Assembly: GCF_900096565.1 (NCBI RefSeq)
Contig: NZ_FMYP01000013.1
Location: forward strand, 1-64,000
Direction: 5' to 3'
DNA length: 64,000 nucleotides
Source: Williamwhitmania taraxaci
GTDB taxonomy: Bacteria > Bacteroidota > Bacteroidia > Bacteroidales > Williamwhitmaniaceae
The notes below the pieces were generated by a model, which saw only the letters and a list, made by a program, of their open reading frames with translations, searched no databases and was not told the DNA's origin. Positions within the stretch are counted from its first letter, which is position 1, and each line of letters opens with the position of its first letter. Shown here piece after piece: positions 52,179 to 62,751 of this stretch. Both the position numbers and the translations under genes were made by a program.

Positions 52179-53078
52179 TTAGTATACACCTAATGGGTTC
52201 CATACCGATTCAAAAGGAGATTCTCCACTATGTCGTTCGGCTGGAATCAAACTAAGAACTGGTATTATTGATTCATTTATTATGTGTTGGGCAGTAGCCC
52301 CCACATAGTGCTCATTGACCGAAGATTCTTGACGAGCCAACAGCATTATCAAATCGGCATTTTCCTCCTCCGAATACTTCATGATCAACTCATACGCAGG
52401 AATGGCCGACTTTGGGTAAAGTTTCAATTTCGTAATTACATTTTGCTTAGCCAATTCGCGCTCCACTCGAAGCATTTTAGTATAAATTCTGCTGCGATAT
52501 AGGAAAATTCCACCCGTAAGAACGGATACTATATGAATCGTGCTACCAAAATGTTTTCCTAAAGCAACCGCCATTGCTGTTTGCTCTGCAGTCTTTTTCG
52601 AAAGGTCAAGCGGTAAGATAATGTTCTTGAAATCTATTTTATGATTAAAATCTTTCACCGTAATTACGGGGCAGGGGGCATTACCAACTACGTGTATTGT
52701 GTTAGATCCAAGACGTTTAGTGGCGTCTGTCCCACTTCGTCCCATAATAATCAGACGTGCATTAATTTCCTTGGCAACCTCCACAATTCTAATATAGGCT
52801 TTTCCCGTTTCAAATCGTGAGGTAACCTCTAAATCAGATTCTTGCTTTGCGCGAGTTACCAAATCATTAAGTTTTAGAACCGTCTCAGCAGTGATCCTAA
52901 CCAAATCTTCATTTTTCGTAAATAGCGATTCGAGAAAATCTGGAAGTTCAAAGACGTGAACCAAAACGATTTCAGCCTTGAGAAACTTCGCTACTCTATA
53001 ACTCTGCTTTAATGCCGCCATTGATTCGTCGTTAAAATCAATGCTAACTATTATCTTAATTTTTTTTCGATCGGTCAT
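52179..53078 (-). CDS. Tandem universal stress protein
   Basis: A 299-residue protein with two UspA domains. ATG 53078 gives MTDRKKIKIIVSIDFNDESM, the usual start; the frame extends to 53129. The first domain (to ~150) ends with IIMGRSGTDATKRLGSNTIH-VVGNAPCPVITV, the nucleotide-binding stretch. The second (~155-299) is more diverged (KNIILPLDLSKKTAEQTAMA, ADLIMLLARQESS, IINESIIPVLSL). It is divergent from the V-ATPase operon and probably binds ATP during stress. Confidence 0.92.
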   Translation of the reverse strand: MTDRKKIKIIVSIDFNDESMAALKQSYRVAKFLKAEIVLVHVFELPDFLESLFTKNEDLVRITAETVLKLNDLVTRAKQESDLEVTSRFETGKAYIRIVEVAKEINARLIIMGRSGTDATKRLGSNTIHVVGNAPCPVITVKDFNHKIDFKNIILPLDLSKKTAEQTAMAVALGKHFGSTIHIVSVLTGGIFLYRSRIYTKMLRVERELAKQNVITKLKLYPKSAIPAYELIMKYSEEENADLIMLLARQESSVNEHYVGATAQHIINESIIPVLSLIPAERHSGESPFESVWNPLGVY

Positions 53079-53182
53079 AATGGTATATTTAAGGTATGTT
53101 AAAATTAAGAATTTTTTTTGACTCAACAAACTGTTATTCTGATAACGATGATAAATGTTAGTTTATTAGACATCATTATGCA

Positions 53183-53213
53183 GTTGTTTTTATTCTCATT
53201 ATTTATATTTTTG
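53183..53213 (+). promoter_or_regulatory. Promoter of the V-ATPase operon
   Basis: GTTG at 53183-53186, 19 bases, then TATTTTTG at 53206-53213: three of four bases at -33 and a full match at -7 to the Bacteroidota form, about 97 bases before the first gene. Confidence 0.6.
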
Positions 53214-53310
53214 TAACCGTAGGAAAACAGTTTGTTTAGAAGTAAGACACCTAAATCATTCTGACATTAGAATTTAACCATTAAAGGTAACCAACATAGG
53301 AGATACTTGC

Positions 53311-53928
53311 ATGCAAAACAAGCTTCATGAACTCACTGAGAAGATCTATAACGAAGGGGTTAACAAAGGCGCTCAAGAAGCCGAGCATATTATTGCAAAG
53401 GCAAAGGAAGATGCTCGTCTGATTCTCAATAATGCACGGAAAGATGCAGATCTATTGATTGCCAAAGCAAATAAAGATTCAGAGGAGTTAAGAAAAAACT
53501 CCGAATCTGAAATTAGGCTCGCCGGAAAACAAACATTAAATGCACTTAAGCAACAAATAACTAGCTTAATAGAGACAAGCATTGTTAATCCTCCCATGAA
53601 AGAGGCCATCAACGAAGTTGCCTTTATCAAGCAAATTATTGATACAGCCATAGCAGCATGGAATCCGCAAAAAAACAATACTGTTGATCTTACAATTTTA
53701 CTACCTAAAGACATGGAATCTAAGTTACAGTCCATGTTTGTAAATAGCACTGGGGAAATTCTACATGCAGGTGTCGAACTAATTTTTGACGATTCATTCA
53801 GCGCAGGATTTAAAATTGGCCCTAAAGGCGCAGGATACCTTATCTCTTTCACCGATTCTGATTTTGAAAACCTATTCAAGGCATATATTCGACCTCGGTT
53901 AGTAGAACTACTTTTTGGAGGAAAATAG
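53311..53928 (+). CDS. ntpE: V-type ATPase subunit E
   Basis: A 205-residue protein with a long N-terminal coiled coil (~10-95, alanine- and lysine-rich: AKAKEDARLILNNARKDADL) and a globular C-terminal domain (GVELIFDDSFSAGFKIGPKG, ISFTDSDFENLFKAYIRPRL). It forms the peripheral stalk that holds the catalytic head. It is the first gene of the operon, and the next gene starts one base after its stop. Confidence 0.88.
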   Translation: MQNKLHELTEKIYNEGVNKGAQEAEHIIAKAKEDARLILNNARKDADLLIAKANKDSEELRKNSESEIRLAGKQTLNALKQQITSLIETSIVNPPMKEAINEVAFIKQIIDTAIAAWNPQKNNTVDLTILLPKDMESKLQSMFVNSTGEILHAGVELIFDDSFSAGFKIGPKGAGYLISFTDSDFENLFKAYIRPRLVELLFGGK

Positions 53929-53929
53929 C

Positions 53930-54778
53930 ATGGGTAAGAACTATTACTTTCTTACCGCTAGTCTTCCTGAATTAGCATTCGATTTAGAGGCGAAGACTAT
54001 CAGTATTGAATCCCTTAAGCTAGAGATACAGGAGGCGATAACTCCCTCCGATTGGAAACGTATGTCCGAGATTTTCAGACAGTACGATGTTGCAAATATC
54101 CTCTATCTAAAAGGTATTGATGGTTCTAGATTCTCCGAACTAGGGAATTATTCGGAAGAAGAAATGAATCTAGCGCTCGAAAACATCTCAATACTGCCTA
54201 CATTCATTCGCGATTTTCTGAAAGAACCGATATCTTCCGAGGATGATAATGTCATCCCTTACACGGAAATCGAAACGCTTAAGCCGGAGATGCTGCTGTG
54301 GACAAATTTTTACAGCGCAATGCAAAAGAAGAATAATTCCTTCATCCGGAATTGGTATTCCTTCGATCGGGATTTTAGAAATATTCTCACCGCAATTACC
54401 TGCAGAAAACAAAAAATAGAAATAGCTCCTCATCTTATTGGAACTGGTGCATTAGTTGAATTATTGGCTCATAGTAGTGCTTCCGATTTTGGTGTGCATC
54501 AAGAAATTGATTATATCGATAGGCTAATTCATATTGCGGAAATTCCAAACTTACTTGAGCGAGAAAAAAAGTTTGATTTACTGCGCTGGGAAAAAGCGGA
54601 AGAAATTGCCGTTTATGATTATTTTAATGTGAACTCATTGATGGCGTTCTTGATTAAAGCCTTAATTGTTCATAGGTGGATAAGCCTCGATAGAACCTAC
54701 GGGGAGACCTTATTCCAGAATTTAGTAAGCGAACTTAAAAACAGTTTCGACCTAACAGATAGTTTTAAAGTTCAGTAA
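53930..54778 (+). CDS. DUF2764 protein, V-ATPase subunit C-like
   Basis: A 282-residue protein (MGKNYYFLTASLPELAFDLE). The DUF2764 family occurs only in V-ATPase operons of Bacteroidota, Chlamydiae and spirochaetes, between subunits E and A. It is mostly helical and is thought to take the place of subunit C/d, linking central stalk and membrane part. Features such as LLWTNFYSAMQKKNNSFIRN and LLRWEKAEEIAVYDYFNVN suit a C/AC39-like helical fold, but homology is not proven by eye. Confidence 0.85.
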   Translation: MGKNYYFLTASLPELAFDLEAKTISIESLKLEIQEAITPSDWKRMSEIFRQYDVANILYLKGIDGSRFSELGNYSEEEMNLALENISILPTFIRDFLKEPISSEDDNVIPYTEIETLKPEMLLWTNFYSAMQKKNNSFIRNWYSFDRDFRNILTAITCRKQKIEIAPHLIGTGALVELLAHSSASDFGVHQEIDYIDRLIHIAEIPNLLEREKKFDLLRWEKAEEIAVYDYFNVNSLMAFLIKALIVHRWISLDRTYGETLFQNLVSELKNSFDLTDSFKVQ

Positions 54779-54793
54779 TTCAATTTGTTGGTA

Positions 54794-54801
54794 TAACTTT
54801 G
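54794..54801 (+). promoter_or_regulatory. Possible internal promoter element TAACTTTG
   Basis: TAACTTTG fits TAnnTTTG, 23 bases before the start of the A subunit in the 46-base gap after the DUF2764 gene. No matching -33 element was found. Confidence 0.35.
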
Positions 54802-54824
54802 CATAAAACCGGAATAGGCAACAT

Positions 54825-56579
54825 ATGAAAACAAAAGGAAAAGTAGTTGGTATTATTGCCAATCTTGTGATGGTGGAAGCTGATGGTCCTGTTGCCCAAA
54901 ACGAAATCTGCTATATTCAGCATGACATAACCAAGCTCATGGCCGAGGTTATTAAGGTGAAAGGGAAAATTGCCTCCGTTCAAGTGTTCGAAAGCACACG
55001 TGGACTTAAGGTTAACGACCAAGTGGAGTTTGAAGGGCACATGCTAGAGGCCACTCTAGGACCCGGTATTCTTTCAAAAAATTATGACGGTCTCCAAAAC
55101 GACCTCGCTAAAATGGATGGTATCTTTCTTCAAAGAGGGAACTATACCGATTCATTGGATTACGACAGTGTTTGGGATTTCACCCCAATCGCAAAGGTTG
55201 GAGCGAAAGTAACCGCAGCTGACTGGCTTGGTGAGGTAACAGAGAATTGGCTTAAGCATAAAATTATGGTACCGTTTAAAATGAATGAACGGTATACCAT
55301 TAAATCTATAGTGCCTGTTGGAACCTACAAAATAACGGAACAAGTAGCCGTATTGGTTGATGAAAAGGGGCAGGAGCATAGTGTCACAATGATTCAAAAG
55401 TGGCCTGTAAAGATGGCTATCACAGCATTTAAGGATAAGCCAAGACCGTTCCGCATCATGGAAACTGGTGTTAGATCCATTGATACTTTTAATCCCATGG
55501 CCGAAGGTGGAACCGGTTTTATTCCTGGGCCATTTGGTTGCGGCAAAACCGTTCTTCAGCACGCAATATCGAAACAGGCTGATGCCGATATGATTATCAT
55601 GGCTGCTTGTGGAGAACGCGCCAACGAAGTGGTCGAAATGTTTGTTGAATTTCCACATCTCGTAGACCCTCGCACTGGCCGTAAATTGATGGAGCGCACA
55701 ACCATCATTTGCAACACTTCAAACATGCCCGTTGCTGCGCGTGAAGCTTCAGTTTACACGGCTATGACCATTGGCGAATACTACCGTTCAATGGGCCTTA
55801 AAGTTTTACTACTTGCCGACTCTACGTCCCGTTGGGCCCAAGCGCTCCGCGAAATGTCGAATCGACTCGAGGAATTACCCGGCCCAGACGCATTCCCTAT
55901 GGATCTTCCAGCTATTATATCGAATTTCTATGCTCGTGCTGGCTACGTTAACCTAAATAATGGAACTTCAGGATCAGTTACCTTTATTGGTACCGTATCC
56001 CCTGCCGGAGGTAACCTAAAAGAACCAGTTACTGAATCCACAAAAAAAGCAGCTCGTTGCTTCTATGGTTTATCTCAGCAGCGTGCCGACTCAAAACGTT
56101 ACCCCGCTATCGACCCGCTCGACAGTTATTCTAAATATTTAGAGTATCCGGAAATTATCGAATACCTAAATGCAAAGATTCAGCCGAACTGGGTGGAACT
56201 AGTCTTAGAAGCAAAAAACTTAGTTCGTCGCGGAAAAGAAGTTTATGAACAAATCAACATCCTTGGCGATGATGGCGTGCCAATTGATTATCATGACAAA
56301 TATTGGAAGGCTGAACTTATTGACTTTATTATTCTTCAGCAAGATGGATTCGATGCAATCGATCAATCTTGCCCGTTGATTCGCCAGCAGTATATGCTTA
56401 ACCTTGTAATGAGCATTTCTCGTCACTCCATCAATTTTGATTCATTTGAAAGTTGCACAACTTTCTACAAGCGTATCATTCACACGCTAAAGCAGATGAA
56501 CTACGCCGAATTCGAAAGCGAGCAGTTCAAAAAATATGAGAATGAGCTTAATTCAATTCTAAACGAAAAGAGGGCATAG
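54825..56579 (+). CDS. ntpA: V-type ATPase catalytic subunit A
   Basis: A 584-residue catalytic subunit. Walker A GPFGCGKT lies at 235-242; MAACGERANEVVEMF and LLLADSTSRWAQALREMSNR are the neighbouring conserved stretches; the A-specific insert (~115-200, with ENWLKHKIMVPFKM) separates it from F-type beta subunits. It binds and hydrolyses ATP at the head of the complex. Two bases separate it from subunit B. Confidence 0.97.
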   Translation: MKTKGKVVGIIANLVMVEADGPVAQNEICYIQHDITKLMAEVIKVKGKIASVQVFESTRGLKVNDQVEFEGHMLEATLGPGILSKNYDGLQNDLAKMDGIFLQRGNYTDSLDYDSVWDFTPIAKVGAKVTAADWLGEVTENWLKHKIMVPFKMNERYTIKSIVPVGTYKITEQVAVLVDEKGQEHSVTMIQKWPVKMAITAFKDKPRPFRIMETGVRSIDTFNPMAEGGTGFIPGPFGCGKTVLQHAISKQADADMIIMAACGERANEVVEMFVEFPHLVDPRTGRKLMERTTIICNTSNMPVAAREASVYTAMTIGEYYRSMGLKVLLLADSTSRWAQALREMSNRLEELPGPDAFPMDLPAIISNFYARAGYVNLNNGTSGSVTFIGTVSPAGGNLKEPVTESTKKAARCFYGLSQQRADSKRYPAIDPLDSYSKYLEYPEIIEYLNAKIQPNWVELVLEAKNLVRRGKEVYEQINILGDDGVPIDYHDKYWKAELIDFIILQQDGFDAIDQSCPLIRQQYMLNLVMSISRHSINFDSFESCTTFYKRIIHTLKQMNYAEFESEQFKKYENELNSILNEKRA

Positions 56580-56581
56580 GG

Positions 56582-57904
56582 ATGGAAACAAAAGCATTTC
56601 AGCGGATATATACGAAACTTACAGGTATTACCAAAGCTACGTGTACACTCCAGGCTCAAGGGGTTTCCAACGAGGAACTTGCATTAGTTAGTGGCAAACT
56701 TGCACAGGTCGTAAAGATAATGGGCGATGTTGTAACGCTCCAGATATTTTCCGGAACCGAAGGTATTGCTACCAACGCCGAGGTAATATTCTTTGGAGAG
56801 CCTCCAAAACTTACTGTTGGTGACGATCTAGCCGGTCGTTTCTTTAATGCCTATGGTAAACCTATGGGCGGAGGTCCCGAAATTGAGGGCGAATCAAGAG
56901 AAATTGGCGGCCCTTCAGTAAATCCGCTTCGCCGGATGCAACCCTCGGAACTGATAGCTACCGGAATTGCAGGTATCGACTTGAATAACACCTTAGTTTC
57001 AGGACAAAAAATACCTTTCTTTGCTGACCCAGATCAACCATACAACCAAGTTATGGCCATGGTTGCACTACGCGCTAAGGCCGATAAAATTATCCTTGGC
57101 GGAATGGGCCTATCGAATGACGATTACCTCTTCTTTAAGAATGTTTTTGATAATGCTGGGGTTCTCGATCGTATTGTTAGTTTTGTAAGCACCACTGACG
57201 ATCCGCCAATTGAGCGTTTGCTGATTCCCGATATGGCATTAACAGCAGCAGAGTATTTTGCGGTAGATAAGAACGAGAAAGTACTGGTTCTCCTAACCGA
57301 CATGACTCTTTTTGCTGATGCTCTGAGTATTGTTTCCAATCGTATGGACCAAATTCCATCGAAAGACAGTATGCCGGGATCTTTATACTCCGACTTAGCC
57401 CGTATTTACGAAAAAGCGGTGCAATTTCCTGAGGGTGGTTCAATTACGATCATTGCAGTTACAACCCTTAATGGAGGAGATATTACCCACGCCATTCCTG
57501 ACAATACAGGTTATATTACCGAAGGACAGTTGTTTTTGCGTTCCGATACCGATACTGGAAAAGTTATTGTAGATCCATTCCGAAGTCTATCCCGTCTTAA
57601 ACAGTTGGTAATCGGTGAAAAAACCCGTGAAGATCATCCGCAGGTTATGAATGCTGCAGTGCGATTATATGCCGATGCTGCCAACGCTAAAACGAAGATG
57701 GAGAACGGATTCGACCTGACGGATTATGATGAACGCACGCTAAAATATGCCAAAGCATACTCCGAAAGTTTACTCGCTATCGACGTTAATGTGGATATTG
57801 AGACCATGCTTAACACTGCTTGGGAACTTTTTTCCACCTACTTCAGCAAAACCGAGGTCGGGATTAAAACCGTCCTAACAGAGAAATACTGGATTAACAG
57901 TTAA
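56582..57904 (+). CDS. ntpB: V-type ATPase subunit B
   Basis: A 440-residue non-catalytic nucleotide-binding subunit. It lacks a Walker A (SGQKIPFFADPDQPYNQVMA in its place), as usual for B. LLTDMTLFADALSIVSNRMDQIPSKDSMPGSLYSDLARIYEKA and ITHAIPDNTGYITEGQLFL are the hallmark stretches. It alternates with A in the hexameric head. Confidence 0.97.
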   Translation: METKAFQRIYTKLTGITKATCTLQAQGVSNEELALVSGKLAQVVKIMGDVVTLQIFSGTEGIATNAEVIFFGEPPKLTVGDDLAGRFFNAYGKPMGGGPEIEGESREIGGPSVNPLRRMQPSELIATGIAGIDLNNTLVSGQKIPFFADPDQPYNQVMAMVALRAKADKIILGGMGLSNDDYLFFKNVFDNAGVLDRIVSFVSTTDDPPIERLLIPDMALTAAEYFAVDKNEKVLVLLTDMTLFADALSIVSNRMDQIPSKDSMPGSLYSDLARIYEKAVQFPEGGSITIIAVTTLNGGDITHAIPDNTGYITEGQLFLRSDTDTGKVIVDPFRSLSRLKQLVIGEKTREDHPQVMNAAVRLYADAANAKTKMENGFDLTDYDERTLKYAKAYSESLLAIDVNVDIETMLNTAWELFSTYFSKTEVGIKTVLTEKYWINS

Positions 57905-57931
57905 ACTGGTCATAACATTTACTCAATTGCT

Positions 57932-58534
57932 ATGGCAATAAAATTTCAGTTCAACAAGACAGCACTTAACGACCTCAATAAACAACTAAAAATCAGGGTC
58001 AGGGCACTTCCTACCATAAAAAATAAGGAATCAGCTCTGCGCCTTGAGGTTAAAAAGGCCAAAACAAAATCGGATGCTCTTAGCGCAAGAGTCCTTGAAA
58101 AAATGGCTGAGTACGACTATATGGTTGCACTTTGGGGCGAATTTGAGCCTGGTTTAGTTTCCGTTGTGGATGTTCAACTCGGGGTGATAAAAATTGCTGG
58201 CGTTAAAATTCCAATTCTTCAAGATGTTGTATTCTCAGTTAAGGAGTTTAATTATTTTGCAAAACCGTTTTGGTTCGCTGAAGGAATAATCGTTCTAAAG
58301 GAACTTGCAGCGATTGGACTTGAACGAGAATTCTTCCTTGAAAAAATGCGACTGCTTGATTTTGCTAGAAAAAAAACGACCCAGAAGGTGAACCTCTACG
58401 AAAAGGTTCAAATTCCAGGATACGAAGAGGCTATACGCAAAATAAAGCGATTCCTTGAGGATGAGGAAAATCTTTCTAAATCAGCTCAAAAAATTGTTAA
58501 GCAACGACTCGAGATGGTGGAGGACGAGCAATGA
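57932..58534 (+). CDS. ntpD: V-type ATPase subunit D
   Basis: A 200-residue coiled-coil protein: MAIKFQFNKTALNDLNKQLK at the start and EKVQIPGYEEAIRKIKRFLEDEEN towards the end form the two long helices of the central rotor shaft. Its stop overlaps the start of subunit I by 4 bases (ATGA). Confidence 0.92.
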   Translation: MAIKFQFNKTALNDLNKQLKIRVRALPTIKNKESALRLEVKKAKTKSDALSARVLEKMAEYDYMVALWGEFEPGLVSVVDVQLGVIKIAGVKIPILQDVVFSVKEFNYFAKPFWFAEGIIVLKELAAIGLEREFFLEKMRLLDFARKKTTQKVNLYEKVQIPGYEEAIRKIKRFLEDEENLSKSAQKIVKQRLEMVEDEQ

Positions 58535-60327
58535 TAATTCCAATGACTAAATTTGCCTTCCTGGTGTACCACTTGGACTATCCAGTTTTCATGGAGGAAC
58601 TTCAGAAAATTGGACTAATCCATGTTTCAGGAAGAGGACAACATATCGGCGAAAAGGAGAAAAAATTTCTCGACGAAATCAACCGGTTGAAGACAACAAT
58701 CTCAATACTTGAGAAACGTGAACCATCTGGATCCTTTAGTATAGTATCAACCGATCAAATCTTAGATCGGATAGATGACATTATTAAAGAGAAAGACCAA
58801 CTCGACAATCAATTAAAGAAAGTTGAGAAGGAGTTACACGACCTTCAGCCATGGGGGAATTTTTCAGTGGCTGATCTTAAACGTTTCAGTGATCTTGGAC
58901 TTACAATCAAGTTTTTTCAAGTTCCTGAAAAGCGTTATTCCGAAGTATGGATAGCAGCATATGCTACAGAGGAGATTTCTAGAGCAAATGGTAATGTATA
59001 CTTTGTGGCATTGGCCGAGCAAGGAGTTGATATTTTGCTCGATGCTACAGAGGTTAAGGCACCAGCGTTTTCCTATAGCGACAAGCAAGCGGAATATAAT
59101 TCCATTGAAGCTACAATCAATCAGATAAATTCTGAGTTAAACGCCATGGCTTCAGGACTCGACTTCCTTGCAAGCGAAAAAGCGAGAATTGAGAATGAGT
59201 TGGAAATAGAAAAAGTTTGGAGCGATACCCTAAAAGAGGCCGACGAAAAAGTTATGATTCTGGAAGGATGGGCTCCAACGGAAAAAACTCCTGAAATTGT
59301 CTCTTTTGCCGAAAGGAATGGTGTCTATTTCATTTCAGAAGAGGGAAAGTTAGAGAATAACCCGCCAATCCTGCTGAAGAACAATTGGTTTGCTCGACTT
59401 TTCGAACCAATTGGAGAACTCTTCTCGTTGCCTATTTATAACGAGATTGACCTTACCGCTTTCTTTGCGCCATTCTTCATGATGTTTTTCGGTTTTTGTT
59501 TGGCCGATGCTGGATATGGTGTTGTTTTGATTCTATTGGCTACTTTTTTTAAGTTTAAAGTCAAGGCTAATATGAAACCATTACTATCACTGATACAATG
59601 GCTTGGTTTAGCGACGGTTATTTTTGGAATTATTACAGGAACCCTTTTCGGAGTCGTACTTGTGGACGTGGACCTTGGAAGCCTTAACCGCTTTAAATCC
59701 TTAGTTTTAGGCTCGCAAGATCTGTTTTATTTGGCCATGATGGTAGGGGCATTCCAAATCCTATTTGGAATGGTAATAAAAGCATTCAATCTCGCCAAGC
59801 AAAATACGTGGCTACACGCTGTTTCAACATTTGGATGGTTCTCCTTAATTGTCTTCACCATAATTTGCATACTACTTGGAGATAAATACCCTGCGTTTAA
59901 AACAATGGGAACAATTCATCTAATAGTTAGTGGAATTTGTGGAATAGCAATCTTTTTCTTCAATAGTCCGGGTAAGAACCCATTTATCAATGTTGGGCTT
60001 GGTTTATGGGATACCTATAATATGCTAACTGGCCTCCTTGGTGATGTTCTATCCTACATTCGACTATTTGCACTCGCTCTTTCTGGTGCAATTTTGGGTA
60101 GTGTATACAACAGCTTAGCTTTTGGTATGGCTCCTGATATTCCGGTAGTAAAACAAATTGTAATTGTTCTAATTCTTGTAATAGGTCATTCAATAAATCT
60201 CTTCATGGGCGGATTGGGAGCATTGGTGCATCCTATGCGTTTGACATTTGTTGAGTTTTATAAAAATGCCAACTTTACCGGAGGCGGAATATCGTATCAA
60301 CCTTTTAAAAAACAGATTATTAAATAA
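58531..60327 (+). CDS. ntpI: V-type ATPase subunit I (a-type)
   Basis: A 598-residue membrane subunit. The N-terminal ~290 residues are soluble with coiled coils (EKEKKFLDEINRLKTTIS, KEKDQLDNQLKKVEKELHDL). The C-terminal half has seven to eight membrane segments with FFAPFFMMFFGFCLADAGYG and the conserved DVLSYIRLFALALSGAILGS, which carries the essential Arg of the ion path. It forms the two half-channels beside the K ring. Confidence 0.95.
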   Translation: MIIPMTKFAFLVYHLDYPVFMEELQKIGLIHVSGRGQHIGEKEKKFLDEINRLKTTISILEKREPSGSFSIVSTDQILDRIDDIIKEKDQLDNQLKKVEKELHDLQPWGNFSVADLKRFSDLGLTIKFFQVPEKRYSEVWIAAYATEEISRANGNVYFVALAEQGVDILLDATEVKAPAFSYSDKQAEYNSIEATINQINSELNAMASGLDFLASEKARIENELEIEKVWSDTLKEADEKVMILEGWAPTEKTPEIVSFAERNGVYFISEEGKLENNPPILLKNNWFARLFEPIGELFSLPIYNEIDLTAFFAPFFMMFFGFCLADAGYGVVLILLATFFKFKVKANMKPLLSLIQWLGLATVIFGIITGTLFGVVLVDVDLGSLNRFKSLVLGSQDLFYLAMMVGAFQILFGMVIKAFNLAKQNTWLHAVSTFGWFSLIVFTIICILLGDKYPAFKTMGTIHLIVSGICGIAIFFFNSPGKNPFINVGLGLWDTYNMLTGLLGDVLSYIRLFALALSGAILGSVYNSLAFGMAPDIPVVKQIVIVLILVIGHSINLFMGGLGALVHPMRLTFVEFYKNANFTGGGISYQPFKKQIIK

Positions 60328-60338
60328 ACCTTTTATAA

Positions 60339-60815
<477 letters not shown>

Positions 60816-60831
60816 TCTATTCCATTTTAGT

Positions 60832-60875
60832 AAAAAAGCGAGTGAACTACCTATAAATAGTTCACTCGCTTTTTT
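60832..60875. terminator. Strong bidirectional terminator after the V-ATPase operon
   Basis: AAAAAAGCGAGTGAACTA pairs perfectly with TAGTTCACTCGCTTTTTT around an 8-base loop, between convergent genes. Confidence 0.92.
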
Positions 60876-60930
60876 ATTATCAACCTAAATAATCCGCAAT
60901 ACTCAAACAAAGACCAGTATGCGAATACAC

Positions 60931-62721
60931 TTATCGATCTAATCTTGTTTTCATATTCGCACCAAATTTCCTAATTTGTCCATTCCCTTTTTTATACCAG
61001 AAAAAATAACTGCGCTGTTTTTCCTTTTCTTCTTTCGTTTTTGCAACAAATACTTTTTCACCCGAATATGGATCTACACCTGTGTAAAAAATAGTCGATG
61101 CTAAGGTCATTGGCGTTGGGGTGAAATCTTGAACCTGTTCTAAATGGAAGTTTAGTTGTTTTGTTTTTTCAGCTAAATCGGCCATATCCATTTCTGTTGA
61201 GCCCGGATGACTTGAAATAAAATAGGGGATAAGCTGGTATTTTAAATCAGCCATTCGAGTTATTCGTTGAAACTCTACAACGAGTTTTTCGAATAATGAA
61301 AAATCCGGTTTGCGCATCCATTTCAAAACATTGTGGGAGGTATGTTCTGGTGCAACCTTTAATCTACCCGACGTATGGTTCACCACAACTTCACGGAGAT
61401 ATTCTTGATTCACCCTTGGATCACCAACACCTTCGGTAAGGAATAAATCATATCGAATTCCGCTTCCAATCCAGGCTTTCTTAATATTTTGAATTTTTCC
61501 TACTTCACCATAAAGATCTAGTAAAGGTTGATGCGACGTATTTAAGTTTTTACAAATCCGAGGATAAATACAGGAAGGGCGTGTACACTTCTGACAAAGC
61601 GTTAAATCCTTTCCTTTCATCATATACATATTTGCAGATGGTCCACCCAGATCTGAAAGATATCCCTTGAAATCTGGAAGCTCTGCTACCTTCTTTACCT
61701 CTTTTATTATGGACTTTGTCGATCGACTGATCACAAATTTTCCTTGGTGAGCCGAAATCGTGCAAAAAGAGCAACCCCCAAAACACCCTCGGTGAATATT
61801 AATGGAAGTCTTTATCATCTCATACGCGGGTATCGTTCCTTTTCCATTATACCGGGGGTGGGGCAAATATGTATAAGGGAGTTCATAGTAGGAGTCGATT
61901 TCCTCAGTAGTAGTTAAGGGATAGGGTGGGTTTACTACGATGAAGCCAGATGGCCCTTCTTCAATAATCCCATTTTGTATTATTTTGTTCGATTCAATTT
62001 CAATAACCTTAAAGTTATCCCCAAATTTCTCTTTATGCTTTAGACATGTATTATACGAATTCAGTTTAACATAACCATTGTCTAAAGGAGGGCTTGTTGC
62101 AATATACGCGGTTTGTGGTATGTCAGTAAATAAGGAAATTGGTAAACCATCATCTAATCGCCTAGCAATCTCTACGATGGCCTTTTCACCCATTCCGTAT
62201 ACCAGTAAATCTGCTCTCGAATCGAACAGAATGGCCGGCTTCAATGTATTGGACCAATAATCATAATGGGTTAATCTGCGCAATGAAGCCTCAATACCAC
62301 CAATTACTAATGGCGTATCAGGAAATAGTTCTTTTAAAATTTTCCCATAAACCGATATTGCATAATCCGGACGATTACCTGCTTTTCCATCTGGAGTGTA
62401 TGCATCATCACTTCTCAAGCGCTTATTCGCGGTATAGTGGTTGATCATCGAATCCATTGCACCAGATGCAGCACCAAAAAATAATCGAGGAGCACCTAAC
62501 TTTTTAAAATCGCGTAAATCATCTCTCCAGTTTGGTTGTGGAATAACAGCAACCCTATAACCTTCGGCTTGGAGAATTCGCCCAATAACTCCTATACCAA
62601 ACGATGGATGATCAATATATGCATCTCCAGTAAATAGAATGACATCAGCCCTATCCCATCCTAAAGAATCCATCTCTTTTTTAGATGTTGGTAGCCAACC
62701 GGCACTTTTCATTCGCTCCAT
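60931..62721 (-). CDS. YgiQ-family radical SAM protein
   Basis: A 596-residue protein of the UPF0313/YgiQ family. An N-terminal B12-binding-like domain (~25-220, VILFTGDAYIDHPSFGIGVIGRIL, FPDTPLVIGGIEASLRRLTHYDYW) precedes the radical SAM core with the 4Fe-4S motif CFGGCSFC (CxxxCxxC) in INIHRGCFGGCSFCTISAHQ. A further Cys-rich stretch (CQKCTRPSCIYPRIC) may hold a second cluster. The C-terminus includes YYFWYKKGNGQIRKFG. The reaction is unknown. It lies 30 bases downstream of queA on the same strand. Confidence 0.93.
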   Translation of the reverse strand: MERMKSAGWLPTSKKEMDSLGWDRADVILFTGDAYIDHPSFGIGVIGRILQAEGYRVAVIPQPNWRDDLRDFKKLGAPRLFFGAASGAMDSMINHYTANKRLRSDDAYTPDGKAGNRPDYAISVYGKILKELFPDTPLVIGGIEASLRRLTHYDYWSNTLKPAILFDSRADLLVYGMGEKAIVEIARRLDDGLPISLFTDIPQTAYIATSPPLDNGYVKLNSYNTCLKHKEKFGDNFKVIEIESNKIIQNGIIEEGPSGFIVVNPPYPLTTTEEIDSYYELPYTYLPHPRYNGKGTIPAYEMIKTSINIHRGCFGGCSFCTISAHQGKFVISRSTKSIIKEVKKVAELPDFKGYLSDLGGPSANMYMMKGKDLTLCQKCTRPSCIYPRICKNLNTSHQPLLDLYGEVGKIQNIKKAWIGSGIRYDLFLTEGVGDPRVNQEYLREVVVNHTSGRLKVAPEHTSHNVLKWMRKPDFSLFEKLVVEFQRITRMADLKYQLIPYFISSHPGSTEMDMADLAEKTKQLNFHLEQVQDFTPTPMTLASTIFYTGVDPYSGEKVFVAKTKEEKEKQRSYFFWYKKGNGQIRKFGANMKTRLDR

Positions 62722-62751
62722 TATTTGGGTGTTTACAATTATTTCCTCTGT